Assembly (NCBI GenBank): GCA_019914995.1
Contig: CM034126.1
Span: 7,755,001 to 7,819,000, forward strand
Reading direction: 5' to 3'
Length of the DNA: 64,000 bases
DNA from: Acanthochlamys bracteata
Taxonomy: Eukaryota > Streptophyta > Magnoliopsida > Pandanales > Velloziaceae
Shown here: positions 24,901-34,360 of the stretch, piece after piece
Layout: every line of letters begins with the position of its first letter
How positions within the stretch are numbered: position 1 is the stretch's first letter
Notes under the pieces: model-generated
What the model saw: the letters and a program-made list of their open reading frames with translations, nothing else
Databases searched by the model: none
Told to the model about the DNA's origin: nothing
Translations under genes and position numbers: made by a program

Positions 24901-27900
24901 ATAAAGGGGCTGAACGACTTCATTTTGTTTTCTGGAATCTATACTGCTTATTTCTTGACTGTTTGTTCCATGTTCGAAAAGGTAACCTGTGGATGTGCAG
25001 CTGGTGTTGCTGCTGCTTTTCGAGCTCCAGTAGGAGGTGTGTTGTTTGCACTAGAAGAGGTTACATCTTGGTGAGAAGGCTTTAATCCATGATATAAAAC
25101 TTTATTACGAAGTTATAAGTAGGATTTTGTTGTAAGCATTGTTTCTCTTGTTAATGGAGTACATTAAAGTATTGGTAGTCTTCTTCAGTCTATTATGAAC
25201 ATAGCAGATCTTCATGGGTTTTTTATGACTACTAGCTGTTCAAATTTTGAAGTATGGTGCATCTTAAGTTGTAAAATATGAGCTATCTGAGCAGGGCTTC
25301 ATCCAGCCTAGTAGTTAACAGTCACCAAATGGTAAAGCAGGTGCTGGTAGGAGAAATAGCTAAAACAACAAAAACTCAGCACTAGTAAACATAATAGATG
25401 CTTGTTTATGGTGGTTTCTGCTGTTATGCATAAAGTCCAATATCCTAAACAAATATCTTATATAATTTTGGGTCACGCGCATGTTAGACTTTGCAAATGG
25501 AATACGTAGAATACCACACCCATATAAGCAGAAGAGATAGAATCCTTAAGTGACCTATGTTAAGTAACGTGGCAAGATGAATTATTTGGTTGGAAGATAA
25601 AGCCGCATCTTCTAAAGCAAGGCCATTTTCCTTACATAAATTTGGGCAGTATTTGATGTTAACCCATATGCCAATGTAGATATGTCTATGCTAGTAGCTT
25701 GAGGAAGTACTTGCTAACTATATCCATTACGTAGCGAAAAGAGCAATGTCTGGAATTCTTACTTGGGCTGTGGACAGCTGTCTGACCTGATCTAGTTAAC
25801 ACTTATATTCTTATGTCAGTTTTTAACTTGTTAACCACAAAACCTGCAAATCTTTGTGGATGCAATTTGGTCAAGTCAGTGTAGTATTTATTGAGTATGC
25901 AACGTTGATGTTTTCTTAATACCACCTAGAAGTGGTAAGTTTTATTGCATATGAGAATCAAGGCCAAAGGTAATACAGCATTGTCTTTGAACTCTGTTTA
26001 CCTTCATTCCAAAAACTCACAATGTAAGATTTAATCAGTCAGTTTGAATTATCTTCACTGTTTTCTCAAAGAATATTCTTTCCCCTGTGTCATTTAGATA
26101 ACCAAAAGATAAACAATGTGATGTACAGAAAAGTACCGGATGCCCTGGGCAAACGAGTTTCTGTAACTTGTTAGATCACATTTTCAGTCATAGCTCTTGC
26201 TTTATTGTCTATGATACAAGTGTACCAATAGTAGCTTTGTTGGTTTTCTTGTGAAGAACACTCGTCACAACATGCAACTCTTATTATTCTTGAAGGTGGA
26301 GAAGCCAGCTCATGTGGAGAGTTTTTTTTACGTCTGCAATTGTGGCCGTCTCAGTGCGCACAGCAATGTCCTGGTGCGAAACTGGAAACTGTGGGAATTT
26401 TGGATCAGGTGGATTTATAATCTGGGATATATCTGGGTAGAGACCTCTCGCCGTTCTTGATTATTTCATTCTATAGTCCTTGCTCCATACTAACTTCTCT
26501 TGAATTAGTGGCCAAGAAGACTACTCCTTCCAAGAATTATTGCCGATGGCTGTTATTGGGGTTGTTGGTGGCCTTCTTGGTAAGTCTGGAGAGCGTTATG
26601 CTACACCAAGTCCTACTAGAAATGCTGCTTCCCAGATGGCCTCTTAATGTTTTTTCTTTCTTTCAGGTGCCTTGTTCAATCAGCTGACACTTCATATTAC
26701 ATACTGGCGAAAAAGATACCTGCATAAAAAGGGGAACAGAGTGAAGGTGTAAGAGATAACTAGCTTTACATCAAGTCATGTGATGATCTAATTTTTAATC
26801 CCAACTTGTTAAACTTGGCAGATGCTTGAAGCTTGCCTTATCTCACTGGTTACCTCAATAATTTCCTTTGGGTTGCCACTTCTAAAAGAATGCAGTCCAT
26901 GCCCCAACACAGAGCACAATCCTGATATTGAATGTCCACGCCCCCCTGGAAGTGATGGAAACTTTGTCAATGTAAGGTGTTCATAAAGACTGTTTCAAAG
27001 TAAACTTTTTTTGCTGACATTTTGATGTTATAGATTTAGTTTCCTTCTTATTGTGTTCATAAACTAAAGAGTGCTAAGTGAGGTGTAATGGTTTTACTGA
27101 AAATGTCTTGATGTATTCAGTTTGAGTTGGCAATATTTGTGTGCCTTCTTATTGTTTTCTGTCTGTGTCATCTTGCAGTTTCATTGCACAAGTGATAAAC
27201 AATATAATGATCTGGCCACAATTTTCTTTAATACTCAGGTATTTTGGTGGTTGTTAGTTAGTATGTCCAAATATGTAAATAGGTTTTGTCTTTGTTTAAG
27301 CGTAGGTGACAATTGATTTTCTTTTTTGCCCCTTTTTGCAGGATGATGCAATCAGAAATTTGTTTAGTGCCAAAACATTTCACGAGTATAGTGCTCAAAG
27401 CCTTCTCACCTTTCTGGTATAAATTAAGTTAATGCAATTTTAATTTGGTTCAAAAAGCTTCTACAGCTCCTCGTCATTGAAATATTGTTCTAGTTAACAT
27501 ATTTAATGTTGCCCAACATCTAGTTTATATTTGTGTTTATGTACTTTGTGAATTTCCACAGGGCAAAGGTTGGGGACATTGTTTACATGCTAAATGATAC
27601 ATATAATCATTTTGTGCCTTATGACATATATCTCACATTTGCATGCTATATTAGTGAAAGGCATTCTGAGGCATAGAATGATTCACATGCATCCCAAATT
27701 TTACTTTTGAGTTTTATTTTCTCTAAGTGACATATCTCAATTTGTACCAATTACATCGATTAGGAAGTTAACTTTTAAGACAAATTTAATCTGCCAGTCC
27801 AATCCGACCAAATTTTTGGAAGCATGCCTTAGTGATCATAAATCTCATCAGCTTATACCGAGTGATTCTGATTTTATTGCTTCACATGTTTGATAAATGA

Positions 27901-30340
27901 GAAAAAGTAAAACATGCAACTACTTGTAAGGCAAAGAAAAGGAAAACAAAAAACAAGAAACTATATCATTTGTTATCAACTGTCCCATGATATTTTACAC
28001 ATCGAGGGTGTTAATATTGGTCGATATTACTTTCAATAGGAATCAAGTGAGGGCCAAAATGTTCTAAATTCTTGACTTGATACTAAAGTTAATACTTCTT
28101 GCGGTCCTTCAACTCTCGCTTTGCTGAGTAGTGAGGGCCAAAACTCTCACCTATTCTTCATTAGTATTTTGGAATATCTGTATGTCATTGAAACATCTCA
28201 CTTTATTCATTCCTGGTGCATGTTTTGCTTATGTTTCAATAATGTCCTTTATCGTGACAATCACAGGTTATGTTTTACTCATTAGCAGTGATTACCTTTG
28301 GAAGTGCAGTCCCAGCTGGTCAATTTGTGCCCGGGATAATGATTGGATCTACATATGGACGGCTGGTTGGGATGTTTGTGGTTAAATATTACCGGAAGTT
28401 AAATGTTGAGGAGGGAACGTAAGCATCACCGTGTTCGTTTCATTATCGACTTTTGGTTATCATATTTATTGAGCATTTACATTTTTGTGTTAAGCTGTAA
28501 CAGAAATGTTCTTGAGAACTAAAGTTAATTCGGTTTTTCATGTATTTTCATTCTACTAACTACTTTTATGCTGCAGTATATTCGATTTTTTGCTTTGAGG
28601 GGGGGGGGGGTGGTGGTACCTACTGGATTTCAGCATTTCATTTGATAAAATGGGGTAGTTTTCAGGTATGCTCTTCTTGGTGCTGCATCCTTTCTCGGAG
28701 GTTCTATGCGAATGACAGTCTCCCTGTGTGTCATTATGGTTGAAATTACAAACAACTTGAAGCTCTTGCCACTTATCATGCTTGTTCTTCTTATATCAAA
28801 GGTATACATTCATATTAATCTTTGTAAGTACATCCAGTAAGGTTTATCAGCATTTTTTTCCCCTTTGAAGGCTGTAGGAGATGCTTTCAATGAAGGCTTG
28901 CATGAACAGCAAGCTCGATTAAGGGGCATTCCTTTACTTGATTCTCGCCCTAAATTATATATGCGTAAAGTGACAGCAAAGGATGTGTGCAAGAATCAAA
29001 AGGTAGTACTATACAAAAGGTCCTTACATATTTGACATCCTACTTTAATTTGTTTCATTATCATATTTAACTAATTTGGGGTTTCTCTGACTGTGAAGGT
29101 TGTCTACTTCTCCCGGATTGTAAAAGTTGGAGAAATAGTGTCTATACTGCAAAGCAATAAGCACAATGGATTCCCTGTGAGATATTGCCTGTATTTTTCT
29201 CTTATTATTTTCATTGGGTGGAAGATTTTTCTGTTTTCAGGTTATATTCTTATCCATGTGGAAATCAGGTGGTAGATCAAGGACGCACAGGAGAAGCTCA
29301 TGTTCTAGGACTTATACTTCGAAGGTTGGCATTCACAAATATCAGTTTTGTCCAATTTTATTTCATTCATACCTTTTAAAGGTGTCAGTAAATAATTCTT
29401 ACCAACACTCGGCTGTTCATCAAATTTATTTTCTTTTTTAACATATATTCTCCTACACATCCCTTGCAGTCACTTACTCGTACTTTTGCGATCCAAGAAG
29501 GATTTCCAGACCTGTCCTTTCCCATCTGACCTTACAGGAATATTAAACAGGTTTCAAATTTCGCATGCTTGATTTGTGATGGCTTGTATACAGTAATTTA
29601 CACCAGCAGATGACTTGCAATCTGCAGGCACAACTTTAGTGATTTTGTCAAACCTCCTTCAAGCAAAGGAATATCTCTAGAAAATATTGATCTGGCTGAG
29701 GATGAAAAGGACATGTACTTGGATCTTGCTCCATATATTAACCCTTCCCCCTATATAGTTCCTGAAGATATGTCCTTGGCTAAGGTAATTGGTGACTCGG
29801 TAAAAGACTTTAACATTCTTTTCTCTAAGGTTGTATAGCGTTCTTATTGCCTTTGGCGTAGGTTTATCATCTATTCCGGCAACTTGGGTTGAGGCATATC
29901 TGTGTTGTTCCTCGTCCATCTTATCTTGTTGGCTTAATTACAAGAAAGGATTTATTGGTAGAGGTACCGACCACTATAAAGAACAATTTTGTTGTATTCT
30001 TTTTTGTGTTAATTTTGTTGATTTAGTTTGTTATGTAAGCACCTTTTGTTGGAATGACAGGATGGTACTGATACTGCAGTGGAACTTCAATCGACTAGTG
30101 TAAGGTCTTGATGTTGCTTCGCACTTATTGTCAAATGTTCATATACTTCAATATACCTCATTGCTGGAGATACTTACGGTGTTCCATACATTGGTTAGTT
30201 TGTTTGATGCTTTCATGGCTGATGAAACGGAATTTTCTTCCTCTTTCTTCTGCAGATTTCAGCGCAACAATGATCGGATAGGAGTCAGACGTGTAAATTC
30301 AGAACACTCTCTCCTTGATAGTCTTCTTATCAGAGATTAG
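8138..30340 (+). CDS. CLC-D: CLC-d type chloride channel / anion-proton exchanger, 23 exons
   Basis: Exons: 8138-8314, 8415-8487, 8956-9177, 9297-9343, 9425-9523, 9991-10065, 24982-25070, 26296-26436, 26509-26579, 26667-26746, 26822-26971, 27179-27238, 27342-27416, 28267-28418, 28666-28801, 28871-29002, 29099-29176, 29269-29324, 29470-29550, 29628-29784, 29862-29963, 30061-30104, 30256-30340. All introns are GT-AG and phases agree. The total gives 793 residues, close to Arabidopsis CLC-d. Visible motifs are GSGIPE at about 146-151 (Ser147, as in chloride-type rather than nitrate-type plant CLCs), GKEGP with gating Glu190, proton-path Glu257 in LFALEEV, GQFVPG at 471-476 and the pore Tyr483 in STYGR, then two C-terminal CBS domains. 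CLC-d of the family acts in the trans-Golgi/endosomal membrane, moving anions to support lumen acidification. Function is inferred from the family. No lesion was found in the coding sequence. Confidence 0.96.
10066..10929 (+). other. Intron 6, 5' part, nothing recognised
   Basis: A/T-rich, no ORF and no repeat edge seen. It includes a T10-plus run near 10784. Confidence 0.5.
10930..13310 (-). pseudogene. Decayed hAT-superfamily transposase remnant
   Basis: On the minus strand near 12355-12415 the reading is [17 protein letters not shown], matching the DNxSxND catalytic-region motif of plant hAT transposases, followed by a degraded FCHVDLC-like stretch where the family has FHVRCCAH. Upstream on that strand (12430-12880) are acidic and basic stretches without stops over 50-65 residues, compatible with the N-terminal part. 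Towards lower coordinates no clear dimerisation domain could be read. Stops and frameshifts are frequent, so it is not functional. The transposase would cut and paste a DNA element with 8-bp target duplications; none is visible around this copy. Boundaries are approximate. Confidence 0.5.
13839..13846 (+). repeat. 8-bp target duplication, left (GCAAGACT)
   Basis: GCAAGACT stands directly before the hAT MITE and is repeated exactly at 14593-14600 directly after it. Confidence 0.85.
13847..14592. mobile_element. hAT-type MITE, 746 bp, nested in LINE
   Basis: It begins CATGGTTGTTAAAATCCC and its other end, read in reverse complement, begins CAAGGTTGTCAGGATGGG, giving imperfect terminal inverted repeats of about 18 bp. 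An exact 8-bp duplication (GCAAGACT) flanks it, the hallmark size for hAT insertion. Removing it rejoins the LINE RT reading from EEQD to GFIDLEK, an independent proof of the boundaries. The interior has repeated ATCCCGATTTTA-like subterminal words and no coding capacity, so it was moved by a transposase encoded elsewhere. Confidence 0.85.
14593..14600 (+). repeat. 8-bp target duplication, right (GCAAGACT)
   Basis: Exact match to 13839-13846. Confidence 0.85.
14681..14846. repeat. (TA)n microsatellite with TG interruptions
   Basis: About 165 bp of TATATA with periodic TATGTATATG steps. It abuts the first fold-back element. Apparent ORFs of Tyr/Ile across it are artefacts. Confidence 0.95.
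14847..15272. mobile_element. Fold-back MITE 1 in TA array (Micron-like)
   Basis: Two arms of about 195 bp, 14847-15040 and 15075-15272, are near inverted copies. For example GGCCGGCGAGATCTCC on the left answers GGAGATATCGCCGGCC on the right, and GAATCGACTTCCATCGGAACTC answers its inverse near 15090-15110. The centre is a short A/T segment. The outer ends are GATAGGATAGAGG...CTTCTATCCTATTC, with TA repeats on both sides. Rice Micron elements are known to insert into (TA)n tracts; relation to that family is inferred from architecture. It has no coding capacity and would form a strong hairpin. Confidence 0.8.
15273..15346. repeat. (TA)n microsatellite between the two fold-back elements
   Basis: About 70 bp, nearly pure TA, with a few TGTA steps at its left end. 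Confidence 0.9.
15347..15762. mobile_element. Fold-back MITE 2 in TA array, related to MITE 1
   Basis: The arms are inverted copies: left GGAATAGATGCACTCTAACCC and GGATATGAAGAACTACGAGT, right ACTCGTAGTTCTTTATATC and GGATTGGAGTGCCCCTATCCC. The layout, length (about 415 bp) and several arm words (ATATGAAGAAC..CGAGT, ..AACATATTGA/GTTATTA.., CTTGAT..AATGA) parallel MITE 1, so the two are diverged members of one family. TA repeats flank both ends. No ORF. Confidence 0.8.
15763..15941. mobile_element. Third TA-bounded insert, short
   Basis: About 125 bp (15777-15901), starting GGGTTGAGATTAGCGCAGATC and ending ATTTAAACTGTAATATATA, lie between a short TA run (15763-15776) and a 30-bp TA run (15902-15931). 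It has GC-rich words (GCAGACGCGCTGAGGAG) unlike its surroundings. It may be a half or a deletion derivative of another TA-targeting element; no full inverted arm was found. Confidence 0.45.
16806..18557 (+). other. Intron 6, middle part, nothing recognised
   Basis: No credible ORF, domain or repeat edge seen in this A/T-rich stretch. Confidence 0.5.
18558..21456. repeat. Probable gypsy solo LTR, about 2.9 kb
   Basis: It begins TGTCACGCCCTGCTCCC and ends CTAGGGTATTACA, giving the TGT...ACA ends and the TGTCACGCCC opening seen in many long plant gypsy LTRs. Flanks are CAAAC (18553-18557) and GAAAC (21457-21461), a 5-bp duplication with one mismatch. No gag, pol, primer-binding site or second LTR lies next to it. 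Both ends being present without an interior suggests a solo LTR from recombination. The ends were chosen by eye. Confidence 0.5.
21457..22629 (+). other. Intron 6 segment with one local direct duplication
   Basis: No gene seen. A word of about 35 bp built on TTGTCTTGCATTTGCGATGATGAACAA at 22242-22268 recurs at 22290-22316 with one or two changes. Confidence 0.5.
22630..23160. repeat. Three tandem copies of a unit of about 180 bp
   Basis: The anchor word TTTTGACACAAC occurs at about 22659, 22836 and 23020, spacing 177 and 184 bp. Each copy continues in the same order: CAGTAGGT or ACATGTTAG, GGCAAGTAAAAT, a GAAAATAAGAAG purine run, ATGAAGCAAT and CAAGAACGAGAACCCA. Copies differ by many substitutions and small indels, so the array is old. 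The unit length is in the range of plant satellites, but only three copies are present and it may instead derive from a retrotransposon UTR. No ORF. Confidence 0.8.
23161..24657 (+). other. Intron 6, 3' part, nothing recognised
   Basis: No domain seen. ORFs at 24146-24385 and 24492-24695 show no conserved motif. Confidence 0.5.
24658..24750 (+). repeat. Tandem duplication of about 45 bp just upstream of exon 7
   Basis: TTCTGTTAGCACAATAGTGAAG...CATCCTAGTTTAGGTTGGAA is followed at once by a second copy with GGACAGTAGTGAAGAACATCCTAGTTCAGGTTGGAA. Confidence 0.85.
24982..30340 (+). CDS. CLC-D: CLC-d exons 7-23 (pore core and CBS domains)
   Basis: Exon 7 (24982-25070) resumes exactly after the giant intron with [19 protein letters not shown] and the proton glutamate. 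Exons 8-15 carry the rest of the membrane core, including a cysteine-rich luminal-type loop ([20 protein letters not shown]) in exon 11 and the C-terminal pore motifs GQFVPG and STYGR in exon 14. Exons 16-18 encode the first CBS domain (HNGFPVVDQ) and exons 20-21 the second ([20 protein letters not shown]). The exon 21 donor is placed at 29964, after GTAGAG, because this preserves the LLVE residues seen in the family; a donor at 29958 would drop two codons. The stop TAG is at 30338-30340, with C-terminus LLDSLLIRD. Confidence 0.95.
28599..28610 (+). repeat. G12 homopolymer in intron 14 of CLC-d
   Basis: A run of twelve G followed by TGGTGG lies 55 nt before the exon 15 acceptor. It is seen directly, but length in homopolymers is prone to sequencing error. 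Confidence 0.8.
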
Positions 30341-30670
30341 AAGTATACATGACTACACCTAGATTCAAAAGTTGGACATGTTTCTTCATGAGACAAAGGG
30401 CATATGTAACAGGCATGTAGAAATGTACCATTATGAAGCTGGGCATATTAGCCATCAGAGGCTACTAAGTGATTATAGATTCAATCTGAAGACAAAAACA
30501 ACATCTTTTTGGGGCTTTGATCCTTTTGCTGCTACTGCTGTTGCTTAGTTGTCATTGTTTAGGTGAGGGTAGAGAGTTAAGGGCCACATGATGAATCTTG
30601 TATAGTTTTTTTCGTAAAGCTCTCATTTTGATGAAATATATTCTTGACAATTGATCATTTTTCATGTAAT
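30341..30670 (+). other. Presumed 3' UTR of CLC-d
   Basis: Follows the CLC-d stop codon. It contains A/T-rich near-polyadenylation words such as ATGAAATATATTC near 30633. The end is not fixed. Confidence 0.45.
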
Positions 30671-31690
30671 TGGAAGTTCCTGTGTTTGGACATTTGTTTT
30701 CTTTTGAAATTGGTCAAGCATATATCAATTACATTTTTGACGGTGAATGCATCTTCAATTAAATTGAAAACACCTTTACTTTATTGTGGATGACGACGTA
30801 AGAAGGACGTCGAATGCTGTTTTCGTATACCTCCTCTTTTTTTTTGGGTTAGTTACAAGGGATTTAGATTCTTGCCTGTTGGTGGCTTGATATGTTTTAT
30901 TACTCAGGCCATGTAGTTTTCTTGGATGTTGTCAATCGAAATGATTTCTCCTCTTCTTCTATTGCTAATTTCACTAGCTAATTTGTCGAAGCGTTGCTTT
31001 CCCTCAAAAAAGTCCTTAGCTTGACCCAATGCCCTTGTTGCGGAAAGTCTCGGTTTGTTAAGGCTACACATATTAACTATCAGGCACTGCGGTCATCCAT
31101 AAGAAAGATGTTTGTCACTTAAGTTCCTTTGAGCTAGTTAATGGTATTGAAAGTCAGAGATTGAAGTAACTTCACCTTGATAATCGCTGAAGTCGGCCAG
31201 CAATAATCTTGATCATTGCATAAAGAAGCTGCTCTAAACTTCCTCGAGAGAAGGATCCATGGAAGCTGGCAGTTGGACAAAGCAATAATGTAAACGTAAA
31301 TAGGGGTCTAAGTGACCCGCGACAAAATTCTGAAAAGCTAGAGTTTAGTTTCAGTTCAGTATAATAATCTTTTACTTACCTGGTTTGAAGTGTGTTACGA
31401 TTTACTTTTGTGGCGTAAGCAACTTAGGCTTATTTATGTTTTTTTTTTTTTTGAAAGTGAGTTATAAAAGGTTAGTTTGTTAAAAAGTAATTACCAAAAG
31501 TGATTTCAGTTTTTATATTTTTTTTATGTGTTTCAATCATATGAAAGTAAGTTTTGCAGAAATAAGCTTCATAAAAATAAAATTCGGTAAAAAATAAAAT
31601 TAGATGAAATTGTAGTTCGAAATGATAAAATGCTGTTTCGATAAACTTCTTTCAACTTTTAAGTTAAAAAAAAGTTTCAAATAGTATTAT
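30671..31690. other. Intergenic, nothing recognised; A/T-rich from 31400
   Basis: No gene. From about 31435 there are T- and A-runs and AAAGT/ACTTT words that may be a decayed MITE adjoining the Harbinger element. Confidence 0.45.
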
Positions 31691-31859
31691 AGGGATGTTT
31701 GAATAGACAATTTATAAATTATTTTTTTAATTTTAAAAAGTTTCACAGCGTAATTTTTCTAAAAGAATCGCGTGATTTTTTTCTCAGCGCTTATGAAATA
31801 TCGATTTTGTCCCTACTAGTTAATAAAATTACAGATGTATATGTATTAGTTATTTAGCA

Positions 31860-32085
31860 AATCATCCGACCATCTTTTTCATTTCCCTCACGCAGACTCG
31901 ATTTTGTAGGTTTTTTCTCTGCTCGGCTCCGCCCCACCCCGCTAGCGATCTCTTGTTCCGGCAAGCGTGCTTCTTCTCCGACGTCGATCTTCGCTTCCTC
32001 GTCTCCTTCTCTTAACCACTGCGAACTTTGTAGCCGTTGGGCGGCACCAATCAAGCTCGAGAGTGCAGAGACGACTGTGAAAAGG
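31860..32085 (+). other. GC-rich leader-like exon of the Harbinger element
   Basis: A C/T- and GC-rich block (CTCGGCTCCGCCCCACCCCG) stands out from flanking A/T-rich DNA and ends at GAAAAG|GTGATT, a plausible splice donor. A plausible acceptor, GCTTAG|ATGG, lies at 34360 just before ORF1. This would make it a noncoding first exon; expression is untested. The 85-residue minus-strand ORF over it is a shadow of the base composition. Confidence 0.4.
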
Positions 32086-32089
32086 TGAT

Positions 32090-33770
32090 TAAATTCTTCT
32101 TCTTCTTTCAAAATTCAATTGAATAATTTTTCTTTTTCTTTCTGTTTTGTTTGAAACTATTGGATTGAAGTTGAGTGCTGGAATCTAGGAAATGTTTTTT
32201 GCCATTTAGTGTTTCCGAAAAAAATTGAAATATCTTTAGTCGGTGGTGGTGGCAGTTTATAGTTGATAATTATGATATTTTGTTTATGATATTTAATGTT
32301 TCTAATATTGATTGTCTGTGGCAGTTTGTATATGAAGGATTTAGTGCTCGGCTGAATGACATAGTTTTGTTTTCTCTTTTTTTCTTCGTGTTCTGTAAAA
32401 CCTATGTGTTTTGTTAGAGTATAATTTTTTTAACTAGATTTGGATGGAAATCATACCTACACGGATCATTATCGTCAAAAAAAAAGTTCCCTTTGAATTT
32501 TTTTGGCTGTCTTCGTTATCATATTTCCGGATTCTTGTTTTTTAACCTCATTAAATACATGAAGTTGCTGGATCAAGAGAAATTTCTGTGCAGCGTTAGA
32601 GATATAACTTTTTCCAAGTTTTTAACAAAAATGGAGTTGAAATTTGTACTTGAATGACTTTGGGCAGTTGTGCTACTTTTCTTCTGATCTTGCATGATAT
32701 GAATCTTAGGATCTTAAGGTAGATGTTAAACTGATGGATGTCTGGTTTGATTAGTTTAAGTGTTTCTTTTCCTTTTGATGCTGGCTGAAACATAGTAGTC
32801 ATTCAAGGTCATTTTTGTTGATATCTTGTTAATGGTGGAGTTAATCTTGTTATCTTTAATCTTGAGCTAGTTACATGCATTTTTTTTCTTAAGATGTTTT
32901 TCTCATAGGGGCAGTCTGATGTGATGTTAGAATGTGTTCTTAAGATGTTAGAAGGTGTTCTTGTTTGAAAGCTTTTATTTTGAAAACGATTTTATAAACT
33001 TTGGTTTTATATGATCAAATTACTTAATGGAGCTTCCTTTTAATCACTCAAAATAAGATTTTGTTAGTGGATAATATTTTAGTTAGTAGAGTAGGTTAAT
33101 TAGCATGTAGAGAAGAAATCACTAAAATTAAAAGCTGCTCTAGCTTTTCTTCTATTTTTTCTTAAAATTCTGCCTTTGATTTAATTTAAAGCATATGCAT
33201 TCATTACTTTTGACTTGATTCAAGTTTATCAAAATGAGTAACATGCTAATGTGTTGTTATTAATCAACTAAAACATTTGACTCAAAACTTAACAAAGTAT
33301 CACTTAGATTTCCAATTCTGAAAAACATGTTTTCTTTAATTTCTTGAAAAACACAAGCAAAAAAAAAAAAAAGTAGGCTAGAAGGGATCAAGCAGTAAAA
33401 ATGGTACAAAAAGTAGGCTAATGCTTAGAAGGAGTCAAGCAGCATAACACCTTCTTATGCATGTGTGATATGTTGGCTTGGTTGCTGAAGGGATTATTTT
33501 TCTACTTTCTATTCTTACTGATGTGTTTAATTTTAAAAATACTTTTCCATATTACAAAACCATAGTAAGGATATATGCAAACTATGGCATAATGCTGAAT
33601 GGTGATTTTTCTGAATTTTTTTATTCGTTTAGGTAGGCTAACATATAGAAGTTTTTGCTGTAGTTTTATGTTAGGATGTGTGCAATGTTAAGCAGTTGAA
33701 TGGACTCTTTTTGTGCTTTCTTGCTTTGAACAATTTGCATGGCACCTTAGAATCGGTAACCTTCAGTTGG
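32090..33770 (+). other. Intron-like A/T-rich stretch, no gene
   Basis: Only T-rich low-information sequence. Short duplicated words (GTAGGCTA...AGAAGG.ATCAAGCAG) occur at 33374-33395 and 33413-33441. Confidence 0.4.
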
Positions 33771-34295
33771 ACAAACCTAACCTAAATCCTAAAAATCTAG
33801 AGCTTTTACCTAAAGCCTAACCCAGACCTAAACATAAAACCCTTACATAAAGCCTAACCTAGACCTAAACCTAAAGCCTTACCTAAAACCTAAAACGCTT
33901 ACCCAAGGCCTAACCTAGACACCCTTACCTAAAGCCTAACCTAGACCTAAACCTAAAACCTTACCTAAAACCTAAAACCCTTACCTAAACCCTCACCTAG
34001 ACCTAAACTTAAAACCCTCACCTAAAACCTAAAATCCTTACCTGAAGCCTAACCTAGACCTAAACCTAAAACCCTTACCTAAAACTAAGAATCCTTACCT
34101 AAAGCCTAACCTAGACATAAACCTAAAACCCTTACCTAAAGCCTAACCTAGACCTAAACCTAAAATCCTTACCTAAAACCTAAAGCCTAACCTAAACCTA
34201 AACCTAAACCCAAAATCTAAAACTCTTACCTAAAACCTAACCTATACGTAAACCCCTTATCGAAACCCTAATTCTAAAGCCTAAATCCGAAACTC
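33771..34295. repeat. Degenerate telomere-like (CCTAAA)n array, about 520 bp
   Basis: The stretch is built almost wholly of CCTAAAC, CCTAACC, CCTAGAC and CCCTTA words. These are variants of the plant telomere unit CCCTAAA, in one orientation. A higher-order pattern recurs: TTACCTAAAGCCTAACCTAGACCT and then AAACCTAAAACC. It is far from perfect, so it is not an active chromosome end. Confidence 0.9.
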
Positions 34296-34360
34296 GATTA
34301 TTTTGTAAGTAGCAATTTAAAATTTATTATTAAGAATTTGATTATTTTTATAATGCTTAG

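Larger units (their letters stand above)
10066..24981 (+). other. Giant intron 6 of CLC-d (14,916 bp) packed with transposons
   Basis: The donor is CTT|GTAAGT at 10066 and the acceptor is AAAAG|GTAACC ending at 24981. Coding phase is 0 on both sides, and the protein reads straight across (DRRDL then VTCGCAAG), so the flanks belong to one gene. Other introns of the gene are from 69 to about 1225 nt. The extra length is explained by the hAT, LINE, MITE, fold-back and LTR pieces annotated separately. Splicing of so long an intron is inferred from the intact reading frame. Confidence 0.9.

Noticed and set aside
29831-30340. Separate + strand ORFs near the 3' end of CLC-d
   Set aside because: They are CLC-d exons 21-23 read through introns, not independent genes.
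31854-32111. 85-residue minus-strand ORF in the GC-rich block
   Set aside because: Charged Glu/Lys-rich reading is the antisense of a C/T-rich leader; no domain.
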